A stretch of 64,000 nt of DNA from CAZABP01 sp964483245 (GTDB taxonomy: Bacteria; Planctomycetota; UBA1135; UBA2386). The stretch lies in contig CAZABP010000019.1 in NCBI GenBank assembly GCA_964483245.1, positions 19,388-83,387 on the forward strand, given 5' to 3'. Made by a program: the position numbers and the translations under genes. The notes below the pieces were generated by a model, which saw only the letters and a list, made by a program, of their open reading frames with translations, had not been told where the DNA came from and searched no databases. Below, one piece after another: positions 1 through 8,630 of the stretch (its first letter is position 1; the number at the start of each line of letters is the position of its first letter).

Positions 1-1928
1 GCGCTGATGTAGCCGCGCTCGTCGATGTAGGTCGCGACCGGGCGCTTGCGGCTGACGATGCCGCCGAGCCGGCGGATCGATTCCTTGACGTAGGTCGGAT
101 CGTCGCCGAGCCAGCTCGAGACCTGGCTGCCGTCGTCGGAGACTTCGATCCCTTCGAAGCTGACGACGCCACGCGCGCTGATCAGCGACGCGTTGATCTC
201 GAGCTGCGGCGGGCATTCCTTGGCGTAGCGGATGTCGTCGCGCGCCATCAGCGCCAGCAGCGAGCTCCCCTGGTAGTCCGGGTTCTCGACGTACGGCTCC
301 TCCTTGTTGGTCCCGTTCAGCATCCGCGTGTCGCCGTCGTCGTCGACGTACTGGATGTGGCCGGTGATCGACGCGGAGCCGCCGGTGATCATCGACAGCC
401 GTCCGTTCAGGACGCCGGACATCCCACGTACGCTGCCGCGCAGGAACAGGACGCCGTTCGACGACACGGTCTCGGTGCGCTCGAGGACTTCGTCGACCCA
501 GACCGGGACGGTGTAGGTCTCCGGCACATCGTTGTAGATCGCGATCGTGCGGGTCTTCGGCACGTCCTCCCAGCCGACGACGATCTGCCGCGTGCGCGTG
601 ACCTCCTGCGTCCCGATCGGGATCTGGCGGGTGCGCGTCGTGCTGATCGAGTCGAACCGCTCGACGTACTGCTCGCTGTAGGTCTCCTCGCGCGTCGTGG
701 TGCCGACGACGACGCGTTCGGTGCGCGTGCGCGACTCGGTGGTCCAGCCGCTGATGTAGGTCTCCTGGAACTCCTCGTCGACCAGCGTCCGCCGCCAGTA
801 GCCGGCTGCGCTGCCGGTCGCGCCGACCGTGCCGCCGCCGGTCGAAGTGCCTTCGCTCGAGTCGTACGGCACCCAGATGTCGCGCCAGACCTGGCGCGTC
901 GAAGTCCGCGTCGCGTAGGTGGGGACGTCTACCGTGTAGCCGACGGTCTGGTCCTCGTAGACGTTCTCGGTGACGGTCCGCGTCGCGTCGCGCCAGGCGT
1001 AGACCGGCACGGTGGAGACTTCGATGTACTCCTCTGGCCCGTAGACCGTCTCGGTCACGGTGTAGGTCTCGGTCTCGTAGATCGGCTCCGACTCGATGTA
1101 CTCCTGCACTTCGTTGTGCGAGAACACGCTGACCATGCGCGTGCGTTCCTCGTCGACGTAGTGCCCGGGGCGGTACAGCTTCACCTGCGTCTGATCCCCT
1201 TGGAACTCGACCTCGGCGATCAGATCCGGATCGGTCACGGCGAGCACGTCGGCGCGCCCGGACAGCGTCGAGAAGTCGACACTGGCGAGGATGTCGTAGG
1301 CCGGCGCCGCCTGGTTGGTGACCCCGGCGAACGTCGTGTTGAACTGCGTGGCACCCGCCGTGAACTCGAAGCCCTCGCTCGCAGTCACGGTGTCCTGGTA
1401 GACACCGCCGGGGAAGTAGAAGTCGATGTTGCGGTTGGTGTGGATCGCGCCGCGCGGGGCGCCGCACAGGCCGACCGGGTGGTCGATCACGAACAGGTTG
1501 TATTGCGATGCCGGCGACGACTGGCGGACCACCGCTTCGGCCACCCGCTCGACGCCGCGCTGCGACGCAGCCGTCGCGAGGCGGAAGTACGGCGTCGTAC
1601 CGATCTGCTCCGCGCGCACGGCGGTGCCCGGGATCACCTGGTTCGGCTCGAGCAGCGCAGCCTTCAGGACCTCGTTCTGGAAGTCGTGGTCGTAGGCGGA
1701 TGCGTTGACGATGTTCTTCGCCAGCTCGAGCTGGCTGTTGGCCATCGTCTCGGCCTGCAGCGCGCTCAGCCGCTGCGAGACCTTGCGGTCTTCGGCGAGC
1801 ACCTTCGCCAGCGACGCCGAAGCGAACGCGGCGAACCCGACGAACAGGATCATGACGACGACCAGGACGCTGCCGCGCTGGTCGGACTGCGGCCCGCTAC
1901 GGGCCGTCGGCTGCGTTGCGATGCACAT
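1..1928 (-). CDS. PilX/DUF4900-like surface protein with YTV-type repeats (3' end outside window)
   Basis: An open frame runs from ATG at 1928 off the left edge, giving at least 642 residues. Residues ~16-36 (GSVLVVVMILFVGFAAF) form one membrane segment after a short basic/polar leader, as in PilX-type type IV pilus accessory proteins. Residues ~40-240 are a soluble domain. Residues ~250-440 are rich in T, Y, V, E and R with recurring units such as ETYTVTE, RTVTENVYED and TRTRQIPIG, resembling the YTV-type repeats of planctomycete surface proteins. The later part (GVLFLRGSVRGMSGVLNGRL) looks like a DUF4900 beta-helix module. In-frame stop TAG lies about 55 bp upstream and 1928 is the only ATG after it; no clear ribosome binding site is visible. 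It is probably an exported cell-surface or pilus-associated protein; exact function unknown. Confidence 0.75.
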   Translation of the reverse strand, partial: MCIATQPTARSGPQSDQRGSVLVVVMILFVGFAAFASASLAKVLAEDRKVSQRLSALQAETMANSQLELAKNIVNASAYDHDFQNEVLKAALLEPNQVIPGTAVRAEQIGTTPYFRLATAASQRGVERVAEAVVRQSSPASQYNLFVIDHPVGLCGAPRGAIHTNRNIDFYFPGGVYQDTVTASEGFEFTAGATQFNTTFAGVTNQAAPAYDILASVDFSTLSGRADVLAVTDPDLIAEVEFQGDQTQVKLYRPGHYVDEERTRMVSVFSHNEVQEYIESEPIYETETYTVTETVYGPEEYIEVSTVPVYAWRDATRTVTENVYEDQTVGYTVDVPTYATRTSTRQVWRDIWVPYDSSEGTSTGGGTVGATGSAAGYWRRTLVDEEFQETYISGWTTESRTRTERVVVGTTTREETYSEQYVERFDSISTTRTRQIPIGTQEVTRTRQIVVGWEDVPKTRTIAIYNDVPETYTVPVWVDEVLERTETVSSNGVLFLRGSVRGMSGVLNGRLSMITGGSASITGHIQYVDDDGDTRMLNGTNKEEPYVENPDYQGSSLLALMARDDIRYAKECPPQLEINASLISARGVVSFEGIEVSDDGSQVSSWLGDDPTYVKESIRRLGGIVSRKRPVATYIDERGYIS

Positions 1929-2058
1929 GATGATGATGGCACCGCGCGGTCTCGGTTCTCTTCCCCATGATGCAGGACGCTACCCCACGGTCTGGAGCTG
2001 TGTCGGCTTGCGCGGGGCCCGGTCCGGAAAAAGGTGGCTGACCCGACTGTCGCAAAGC

Positions 2059-2119
2059 GGGAGAGATGGAATCTGACCCCAACCGTCCCGAAATGGGAGA
2101 GATGGAATCTGACCCCAAC
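2059..2119. repeat. Two exact 25-bp direct repeats with ATCTGACCCC core
   Basis: The 25-mer beginning GGGAGAGATGGAATCTGACC occurs at 2059-2083 and again at 2095-2119, a 36 bp period. A weaker third copy (GGTGGCTGACCCGACTGTCG) lies just to the left at about 2033-2052. The copies fill the gap between the dcd stop codon and the downstream surface-protein gene. The TCTGACCCC core recurs at 34,311-34,320. Such cores are common in intergenic repeat families; no transposase gene is nearby. Function unknown. Confidence 0.8.
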
Positions 2120-2124
2120 TGTGC

Positions 2125-3219
2125 TCAGCGGAAGTGTTTGCTGAGCTTCAGGCCCTGACCCTGGTAGTGGCTGCCGAGGCGGCCTTCGCCGTAGGCGACC
2201 TCCGGCTCCTCGAGTGAGCGCATGAACTGCAGCCGGAAGAACACCTGCCCGTCCTCGACCAGGAACGGGACGTCGTGCGGTCTCACTTCGAGCACGGCGC
2301 GCGTGCCGTGCGTGCCGCCGAACCCGTTGTCGAAGAACCCGGCGTAGTTGGTCCGCAGCTCGCCGATGCCGACGTCGTAGGCGGCCATCTCGGCGGCGAG
2401 GTGCCGCGGCACGCGGACGCGCTCCTTGCTGGCGAAGATGTAGAACTCCTCCGGCTCGACGATGTAGCGGGCGTTGGTCGGCTCGGGGATCGCCTCGAAC
2501 CACGCTTCGGCGTCGTGCGCGCCTTCGCGCATCATGTCGATGACCGGCGTGTAGCGCCGTGCGACGTAGCCGACCGGTCCGGTCAGGTCGCGGTCTCGGC
2601 GCAGCGCGACGCTCATGCACAGCCCCTGGTCGAACCGCACGCGCGAGCGCGGCAGCGGCTGGCCGCGGTCGTCGAACAGCAGCGCACCGCGGTCGTATTC
2701 GGCCGCGATCTCGTCATCGGTGAGCTGTGCCCGCCCGCTGCTGAAGCGGACCTGGCACAGGCTGAGTCCGGTCCGCACGCGCACCGGAAACGAGCGCGGC
2801 ACGACTTCGAGATACAGCGGACCGGTGTAGCCGGGTGCCACCTGCTCGAAGCGCGCGGTCCGGTCGGCGAGCAGCCGCGTGAACAGGTCGAGCCGTCCAG
2901 TGGACGACTTCGGGTTCGCACGGATCGCATACGGCAGCGGCTCGACGACCTGCTCGAGCAGCGGGATCACGTAGCAGTGCCCCTTCTCGAGCACGGCGCC
3001 GTCGGCGAGATCGAACGTATACAGCGTCGTCTCTTCCAGCCGCTCGGCGACGCTGGCATGTTCCGGCAGGAATCCGCTGCGCACGCGGTAGCCGCGCGTC
3101 GCGAGCCGCAGGTCGAGGCTGCTCGGCTGCACCTGCGCCGGCGCGATCTCCGGATTCGAGTGCAGCTTGCCGGATGCGATCAGCGTCCGGATCTGCTGGT
3201 AGACGAGGATCCCGTGCAT
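2125..3219 (-). CDS. dcd: dCTP deaminase, two-domain (2'-deoxycytidine 5'-triphosphate deaminase)
   Basis: 364 residues. The enzyme deaminates dCTP to dUTP in pyrimidine deoxynucleotide synthesis. It belongs to the long form (~360 residues), which carries two dUTPase-like jelly-roll halves, rather than the ~190-residue E. coli type. The N-terminal half contains QPSSLDLRLATRGYRV and IRANPKSSTGRLDLFTR, with the S-S-T-G-R loop that is conserved in Dcd/Dut trimers; the C-terminal half contains GIGELRTNYAGFFDNGFGG and the tail LGSHYQGQGLKLSKHFR. ATG at 3219 is chosen because family similarity begins at GILVYQQIRTLI; an upstream open frame has no similarity. It is divergent from sucC with 97 bp between start codons. 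Confidence 0.9.
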   Translation of the reverse strand: MHGILVYQQIRTLIASGKLHSNPEIAPAQVQPSSLDLRLATRGYRVRSGFLPEHASVAERLEETTLYTFDLADGAVLEKGHCYVIPLLEQVVEPLPYAIRANPKSSTGRLDLFTRLLADRTARFEQVAPGYTGPLYLEVVPRSFPVRVRTGLSLCQVRFSSGRAQLTDDEIAAEYDRGALLFDDRGQPLPRSRVRFDQGLCMSVALRRDRDLTGPVGYVARRYTPVIDMMREGAHDAEAWFEAIPEPTNARYIVEPEEFYIFASKERVRVPRHLAAEMAAYDVGIGELRTNYAGFFDNGFGGTHGTRAVLEVRPHDVPFLVEDGQVFFRLQFMRSLEEPEVAYGEGRLGSHYQGQGLKLSKHFR

Positions 3220-3316
3220 GCGGGGCCGTGCATACGGCCGGTCGCGCCCGCGAGCCACAGTTGATCGTCCGAGGTCGCTCGATAACGTCTGCCGCCCCCG
3301 ACGACCTGCAGTTGCG

Positions 3317-4489
3317 ATGAAGATCCACGAGTACCAGGCCAAGAGCCTGCTCAGCCGCTTCGGCGTGCCGGTTCCGGACGGCATCGCGGCAGACAGTCCA
3401 CACGAGGCCGGCGAAGCGTTCGGTCGACTCGGCGTCCCGCTCGCAGTGGTCAAGGCGCAGATCCACGCCGGCGGCCGCGGCAAGGGCGGCGGGGTGAAGC
3501 TCGTCCGTTCGGCCGACGAGGCCCGCACCGCCGCCGCCGCGATGCTCGGCCGCCCGTTGGTGACGCACCAGACCGGCCCGCAGGGGCGCATCGTGCGCAA
3601 GGTCTGGATCGAAAAGGGCAGCGGAATCGCGCGCGAGCTGTACGTCGCGATCGCGATCGACCGCGTGCTCGGGCGGCCGGTGCTGATGGGCTCGGCCGAA
3701 GGCGGGATGGACATCGAGGAGCTGGCGGCGAAGCACCCCGAGAAGATCCTGCGCGAGCCGCTGCACCCGGTGAAAGGCCTGCTGCCGTTCCAGGCGCGGC
3801 GGGTCGCATTCGGCCTGGGCCTGGGCGGCGCGCAGCTCAAGCCGGCGCTCGCCGTCCTGCACGGGCTGTCGCGCGCGTTCTTCGAGCTCGACTGCTCGAT
3901 CGCCGAGATCAATCCGCTGATCGTGACCGACGGCGGTCAGGTCATGGCGCTGGATGCGAAGATGAACTTCGACGGCAATGCGCTGTTCCGCCATCCGGAG
4001 CTGCGCGAGATGCGGGACCTGAACGAGGAGGATCCGAAGGAGGTCGAAGCGGGCAACTTCGATCTCAACTACATCGCGCTCGACGGCTCGATCGGCTGCA
4101 TGGTCAACGGCGCCGGCCTCGCGATGGCGACGATGGACGTGATCCAGCTCAAGGGCGGCCGGCCGGCGAACTTCCTCGACGTCGGCGGCGGCGCCAACAA
4201 GTCGCAGGTCACCAACGCGTTCAAGATCCTGCTGTCGGATCCGAACGTGCGCGGCGTGCTGGTCAACATCTTCGGCGGGATCATGAAGTGCGACGTCATC
4301 GCCGAAGGCGTCGTCGCCGCGGCGCGCGAAGTCGAGCTGAACGTCCCGCTGGTGGTCCGGCTCGAAGGAACCAACGTCGACGCCGGCCGCCGCATCCTCG
4401 CCGAGTCCGGGTTGCGGCTGCAGACCGCAGCGACGCTCGACGAAGCCGCCGAGAAGATCGTCGCGCTGGTCGGAAAGGGAGCGCACTGA
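3317..4489 (+). CDS. sucC: Succinyl-CoA ligase (ADP-forming) beta subunit
   Basis: 390 residues, the usual length. With SucD it makes the succinyl-CoA synthetase of the TCA cycle (succinyl-CoA + ADP/GDP + Pi to succinate + CoA + ATP/GTP). The N-terminus MKIHEYQAKSLLSRFGVPVP is the standard ATP-grasp start, followed by VVKAQIHAGGRGKGGGVKLV in the nucleotide-binding region and the C-terminal CoA-ligase domain with FLDVGGGA and NIFGGIMKCDVIAEGV. The start at 3317 follows the family N-terminus; the open frame extends upstream without homology. The gap to sucD is one base, so the two are certainly cotranscribed. Confidence 0.97.
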   Translation: MKIHEYQAKSLLSRFGVPVPDGIAADSPHEAGEAFGRLGVPLAVVKAQIHAGGRGKGGGVKLVRSADEARTAAAAMLGRPLVTHQTGPQGRIVRKVWIEKGSGIARELYVAIAIDRVLGRPVLMGSAEGGMDIEELAAKHPEKILREPLHPVKGLLPFQARRVAFGLGLGGAQLKPALAVLHGLSRAFFELDCSIAEINPLIVTDGGQVMALDAKMNFDGNALFRHPELREMRDLNEEDPKEVEAGNFDLNYIALDGSIGCMVNGAGLAMATMDVIQLKGGRPANFLDVGGGANKSQVTNAFKILLSDPNVRGVLVNIFGGIMKCDVIAEGVVAAAREVELNVPLVVRLEGTNVDAGRRILAESGLRLQTAATLDEAAEKIVALVGKGAH

Positions 4490-4490
4490 G

Positions 4491-5375
4491 ATGGCTGTCC
4501 TGGTCGACGCGAACACGAAGATCCTCTGCCAGGGGCTGACCGGCGATGCCGGCCGGTTCCACACCGGACAGAGCCGCGCCTACGGCACGCAGTTCGTCGG
4601 TGGGGTCACGCCCGGCAAGGGCGGGACGGAGGTCGATGGGCTGCCGGTGTTCGACACGGTGCGGCAGGCGGTCGCCGAGACCGGCGCGACCGCGTCGGTC
4701 GTCTATGTCCCGGCCGCGGCCGCTGCCGACGCGATCTGCGAAGCGGCCGACGCCGGCCTCGAGCTGGTCGTCGCGATCACCGAGGGAATTCCGGTCCTCG
4801 ACATGGCCTGGGTGCGCAGCTACCTGGCCGGGACCAAGACCCGGCTGATCGGGCCGAACTGCCCCGGCATCATCACGCCGGTCGGCAAGGACCGTGGGTG
4901 CAAGATCGGGATCATGCCGGCCTACATCCACCGCCCCGGCTCGATCGGCGTCGTCTCGCGCAGCGGCACGCTGACCTACGAGGCGGTCTGGCAGTCGACG
5001 TCGGTCGGCCTCGGCCAGTCGACCTGCATCGGGATCGGCGGCGACCCGATCCAGGGGATGAACTTCGTCGACGCGCTGAAGCTGTTCGCCGCCGACCCGC
5101 AGACGGAGGGCGTGATCCTGATCGGCGAGATCGGCGGCAGCGCCGAGGAGGAGGCGGCCGAGTTCATCCAGGGGCACCTGCGCAAGCCGGTCGTCGGCTT
5201 CATCGCCGGAGCGACGGCCCCGCCCGGCAAGCGGATGGGGCATGCCGGGGCGATCATCTCCGGCGGCAAGGGGACCGCAGCCGAGAAGAAGGCCGCGCTC
5301 GCGCGCGCCGGCGTGCACGTCTGTGACACGCCGAGCATCCTCGGCGCCACGATGAAGCAGGTGCTCGGAAGGTGA
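4491..5375 (+). CDS. sucD: Succinyl-CoA ligase alpha subunit
   Basis: 294 residues, full length. It carries the CoA-binding Rossmann domain (N-terminal, TKILCQGLTGDAGRFHTGQS) and the ligase domain. The phosphorylated histidine is His251 in GKRMGHAGAIISGGKGTA, and GPNCPGIITP at ~121-130 is the expected loop. It starts one base after the sucC stop and its own stop overlaps the GTG of the next gene (GTGA), so translational coupling on both sides is likely. Confidence 0.97.
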   Translation: MAVLVDANTKILCQGLTGDAGRFHTGQSRAYGTQFVGGVTPGKGGTEVDGLPVFDTVRQAVAETGATASVVYVPAAAAADAICEAADAGLELVVAITEGIPVLDMAWVRSYLAGTKTRLIGPNCPGIITPVGKDRGCKIGIMPAYIHRPGSIGVVSRSGTLTYEAVWQSTSVGLGQSTCIGIGGDPIQGMNFVDALKLFAADPQTEGVILIGEIGGSAEEEAAEFIQGHLRKPVVGFIAGATAPPGKRMGHAGAIISGGKGTAAEKKAALARAGVHVCDTPSILGATMKQVLGR

Positions 5376-5845
5376 CCGGTGCGCCGCAGGGGCCGGAGCC
5401 GCAGCCGCCGACCCCGGCGGTCGCCAGGTTCGGCCCGCTGCTGCTGTTGTTCAGCGCCGGTCTGATCTGGTTCGAGCGGTTCATCCCCGGCCGGGATGCG
5501 CTGGCGCGCGAGCTGGGGGAGGACTTCGTGATCCGCCTGGTCGTCGGCCTGCTCTGCGTGTTCATGGCCTTGGCGATGGTGGAGCGCAGCCAGCTCGGGC
5601 TCGCGTTCCGCCAGGTGCTCGGCGCGTTCCAGCAGTTCCACCGCCAGGGACGCGACCCGTCGGCCGGTCTCGACCCGAAGGCCCGCCGCGACGCGATGAC
5701 GATCCTGCTGTCGGCGCTCAGCGGCGACAACCGCACGACCGCCGAGAACGCGCTGAACCATCTGCGGCGCCTCAGCGGGCAGGACTTCGGCTACGACGCG
5801 GAGCGCTGGCGCGCATGGATCGACGCCAACGTCCCCGGCGCGTGA
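5372..5845 (+). CDS. Small two-TM membrane protein, unknown function
   Basis: 157 residues from GTG, overlapping the sucD stop by 4 bp. After a Pro-rich N-terminal stretch (residues 1-18) there are two hydrophobic segments, about 22-38 (RFGPLLLLFSAGLIWF) and 54-70 (LVVGLLCVFMALAMV). The remaining ~85 residues are cytoplasmic-looking: a basic segment, then TTAENALNHLRRLSGQDFGYDAERWRAWIDANV, which resembles the HEAT/'W-x-x-W' tail found in planctomycete proteins that sense or scaffold. No family is assigned. Its coupling to sucD suggests it is expressed with the TCA enzyme but does not prove a shared role. Confidence 0.7.
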   Translation: MTGAPQGPEPQPPTPAVARFGPLLLLFSAGLIWFERFIPGRDALARELGEDFVIRLVVGLLCVFMALAMVERSQLGLAFRQVLGAFQQFHRQGRDPSAGLDPKARRDAMTILLSALSGDNRTTAENALNHLRRLSGQDFGYDAERWRAWIDANVPGA

Positions 5846-5968
5846 TCCCGTGAGCCCTACCGCCGCGAAATTGCCCGCAGCCGGAGCGGTTCCGCCGCGC
5901 GGCCGTTGGCCGGGAGCCTGCTCCTGTCACATAATCCCGCGCTCCTGGCTCCGGCCGGATCAACGCAC

Positions 5969-6184
5969 ATGACCCTAGCTTTCCTCGGCCTTCCTGGTGG
6001 TTGGGAGTGGCTGATCATCCTGGTGATCGTCCTGCTCCTGTTCGGGAACCGCATTCCCGGCATGGCGCGGGCCCTCGGCTCCGGCATCACGGAGTTCAAG
6101 AAGGGCCTCAAGGGGGATGAGGAGCCCAAGCAGGGCAGCGATGCCGTGCGCCGGCAGGAGCAGCACAAGGGGACCGCAGATTGA
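5969..6184 (+). CDS. tatA: Twin-arginine translocase subunit TatA/TatE
   Basis: 71 residues. It would form the protein-conducting part of the Tat export system in the cytoplasmic membrane. One membrane helix at ~10-24 (WEWLIILVIVLLLFG) is followed directly by the family hinge and amphipathic helix (NRIPGMARALGSGITEFKKGLKG) and a short charged tail. ATG at 5969 puts the helix at the normal distance from the N-terminus; an in-frame ATG at 5906 would add 21 unrelated residues. TatB/TatC are not in the window. Confidence 0.92.
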   Translation: MTLAFLGLPGGWEWLIILVIVLLLFGNRIPGMARALGSGITEFKKGLKGDEEPKQGSDAVRRQEQHKGTAD

Positions 6185-6230
6185 TCCGGGCCGGCTTCCC
6201 GCCCGGAGCTGCCTGACGCTGAGCATCGCA

Positions 6231-7205
6231 TTGCAGCCCGTCGTCGCATTCGCGGATCTGTCAGCCCCGGTCGCCCCGGAGATGGGCCGCGTGACCCGCG
6301 AGCTGCTCGCCGAGCTGCTGGAGCGGCAGACCGATCTGCGCCCGCTGCTCGAACACGTCGGTCGCTACCGCGGCAAGCAGCTGCGCCCGATGTTGGTGCT
6401 GCTGGCGGGTCGCGCCACCGGGGCGCTGACCGAGGAGCACATCACGGTCGCGAAGGTGGTCGAGCTGCTGCACACGGCGACGCTGGTGCACGACGACATC
6501 CTGGACGGCGCTGAGCTGCGCCGCCGGCTGCCGACGATCGGCCATCTGCACGGAAACGAAATCTCGGTCCTGCTCGGGGATTTCCTGTACGCCCATGCCT
6601 TCCACATGGCGGTTTCGCTGCCGGACCCGACCTGCAGCCGCATCCTCGCGGATGTGGTGCGCACGATCTGCCGCGGCGAGATCACGCAGATCCTCCACCG
6701 CCTCGACTTCGGCTGGACCGAGCCGCGCTACCTCGAGGTCATCGCACAGAAGACCGCGAGTCTCTATGCCGCTGCTTGCCACCTCGGCGCGCATCACGCA
6801 GGAGCGGATCGCGCAGTCTGCGAGCGGCTTGCGCGCTATGGCAACGAGATCGGGATCGCGTTCCAGATCATCGACGACTGCCTGGACCTCGACGGTGAGG
6901 AGGATGTCGTCGGGAAGACGCTCGGTTCGGATCTGGAGAAGGGGAAGTTGACGCTGCCGCTGCTGTACCTGCTGCAAGGGGAACGCGGCCCGGCGCTGGC
7001 GGAGCTGATGCTCGCGCCGGCGAACGGCCGGCGGATGCAGCAGCTGCGGCAGGAGTTCGATCTGACCGGCGCGGTCGCGATGGCGCGGGCCGAGGCGTCG
7101 CGCCGGGTCGAGTTGGCGCTGGCGGAGCTGGAGGGGATCCCCGACAGCCCGGCGCGCGCATCCCTGACGCAGGTCGGACTGCATGTCCTCGCGCGCAACC
7201 TCTGA
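6231..7205 (+). CDS. Polyprenyl diphosphate synthase (trans-isoprenyl)
   Basis: About 324 residues if TTG at 6231 is the start. It condenses isopentenyl diphosphate units onto an allylic primer to make the side chain of quinones. The first Asp-rich motif (LVHDDILDGAELRR) and the second (IIDDCLDLDG), plus GKQLRPMLVLLAG, KTASLYAAACHLGA and GSDLEKGKLTLPL, match the IspB/HepT group. Family similarity begins near FADLSAPVAPEM. No ATG lies close by; the only upstream ATG in frame (6117) would overlap tatA by 68 bp, so a TTG or CTG near 6219-6231 is more likely. The 3' end overlaps the next gene by 23 bp. Confidence 0.85.
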   Translation: MQPVVAFADLSAPVAPEMGRVTRELLAELLERQTDLRPLLEHVGRYRGKQLRPMLVLLAGRATGALTEEHITVAKVVELLHTATLVHDDILDGAELRRRLPTIGHLHGNEISVLLGDFLYAHAFHMAVSLPDPTCSRILADVVRTICRGEITQILHRLDFGWTEPRYLEVIAQKTASLYAAACHLGAHHAGADRAVCERLARYGNEIGIAFQIIDDCLDLDGEEDVVGKTLGSDLEKGKLTLPLLYLLQGERGPALAELMLAPANGRRMQQLRQEFDLTGAVAMARAEASRRVELALAELEGIPDSPARASLTQVGLHVLARNL

Positions 7206-8625
7206 TTCCCCGCAGACGCCGCCACGCGGCGGCACGGGTGGGGCGACTGGCGCCGCCGCGGCGGCGGAGCCGGGGCGGCGCTCGGCCCGCACCCGCTGGC
7301 TCGAGGGGTTCCTGCTCGCGCTGGGTGCGATCGCGTGGTTCGAACTGTCCGACGTCGCGGCAGTCGTCGGGGACTGGGCGCACAGCGATTGGTTCGCCCG
7401 GGTGCGGCTGATCTCGACCTACGTCGTCGGGGTCGCGTTCGTGTTGTGGCTCTGGGAGCGGATCTGGCCGGTGCTGCGCACGCCGCAGTTCGGCATCGCG
7501 TTCCTGCTGCTCGGTGCCGTGACCTGGTTCCGCGATCCGCTGCTGACGACACCGATGTCCTGGGTCGGCTTCGCGAGCGGCGACGCGACGGTGGCGCCCA
7601 GCGAGCTGCGCACGCTGCGCGTGCCGCTGCAGAGCCAGGCGACGCCCGCGGATCTGGCCGAGCGGCTCGGGTTCCAGCCGGCCGGCGGCGGGCTGACCCC
7701 GGCGCGTGCGTTCCAGTACGTGCTGCCGGATGGCTGGCAGGAGCTGACGCCGAGCGAGTTCCGCTGGATCAACCTGAAGGCGGACGACGCCGAGTGCTAT
7801 GTGACGCTGTTGCCCGGCGGCGGCGGTGGGCTGCTCGACAACGTGAACCGGTGGCGCGGTCAGTTCGGGATGCCTCCCCTCGACGACGCTGCGCTCGCGG
7901 CGCTGCCGCGCAGCCCGCTGCTTGGCAGTCCGGCCGTGTTGGTCGAAGCGGCCGGCACGTTCCAGGGGGCCGCGGAGCAGGCGCTGCTCGGTCTGATCGC
8001 GCAGAACAAGAGCGGCACGCTGACGGTCAAGATGACGGGACCACGGGAGACGTTGGCGCGCCACCGCGACGCGTTCCTGGCGTTCACGAAGTCGCTGAGC
8101 CCGTCCGCCGAGCTGCGTGCGATGGCGGAGGGAGGCCCGGCCGCGGCGCAGGCGAAGAACCAACCGCCGTCCCAACCGCCGGCCGGGCCCGGCACGGGTT
8201 GGAACTGGGAGGCGCCGGACACCTGGCGCCGCGGGCCGGAGCGCGCGATGCGCGAGGTGACGTTCCTGATCGGCGACGAGCCGGCGGCAGAGTGCTGGGT
8301 CTCGGTGCTGCACGGCGATGCCGGCGGCATGCTCGCCAACATCAACCGCTGGCGCAGCGAGGTCGGCCAGGCTCCGGTCGGCCAGCTCGAGGAGCAGCCG
8401 CTGCAGAGCGTGCGGGTGCTCGGCGGCGATGGCGTGCTGGTCGAGCTGACCGGGCAATACCAGGGCCGCAGCGGACCGCGTGTCGAAGACGCGATGATGC
8501 TCGGGGTCGCGGCCGCATTGCCGGATCGGATGCTGTTCGTCAAGCTGGTCGGGCGGCGCGACGTCGTGACGAACGAGCGCGCGCGCTTCCTGTCGTTCGT
8601 GCAGTCCCTGACCGAGAAGAGGTAA
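7183..8625 (+). CDS. Membrane protein with tandem duplicated domain, upstream of cytochrome c biogenesis genes
   Basis: 480 residues. Residues ~40-60, ~73-90 and ~105-118 are hydrophobic and likely membrane segments. The rest is two copies of one ~150-residue domain. Copy 1 is about 170-305 (YVLPDGWQELTPSEFRWI... GGGGGLLDNVNRWRGQFGMPPL). Copy 2 is about 345-475 (WEAPDTWRRGPERAMREV... GDAGGMLANINRWRSEVGQAPV). Both copies share the W-x-x-x-P, GG-x-L-x-N-x-NRWR and P-x-x-x-L pattern and are joined by a Pro/Gln linker. I do not know a function for this domain. Its position directly before ResB (5 bp gap) suggests a role in cytochrome c maturation or the periplasmic redox chain, by inference only. 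Confidence 0.75.
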   Translation: MSSRATSDSPQTPPRGGTGGATGAAAAAEPGRRSARTRWLEGFLLALGAIAWFELSDVAAVVGDWAHSDWFARVRLISTYVVGVAFVLWLWERIWPVLRTPQFGIAFLLLGAVTWFRDPLLTTPMSWVGFASGDATVAPSELRTLRVPLQSQATPADLAERLGFQPAGGGLTPARAFQYVLPDGWQELTPSEFRWINLKADDAECYVTLLPGGGGGLLDNVNRWRGQFGMPPLDDAALAALPRSPLLGSPAVLVEAAGTFQGAAEQALLGLIAQNKSGTLTVKMTGPRETLARHRDAFLAFTKSLSPSAELRAMAEGGPAAAQAKNQPPSQPPAGPGTGWNWEAPDTWRRGPERAMREVTFLIGDEPAAECWVSVLHGDAGGMLANINRWRSEVGQAPVGQLEEQPLQSVRVLGGDGVLVELTGQYQGRSGPRVEDAMMLGVAAALPDRMLFVKLVGRRDVVTNERARFLSFVQSLTEKR

Positions 8626-8630
8626 CCGCC

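Noticed and set aside
357..1970. Long plus-strand reading frame of 537 residues
   Set aside because: It lies opposite the PilX-like gene, is Arg/Asp-rich without domain features, and reflects codon bias on the other strand.
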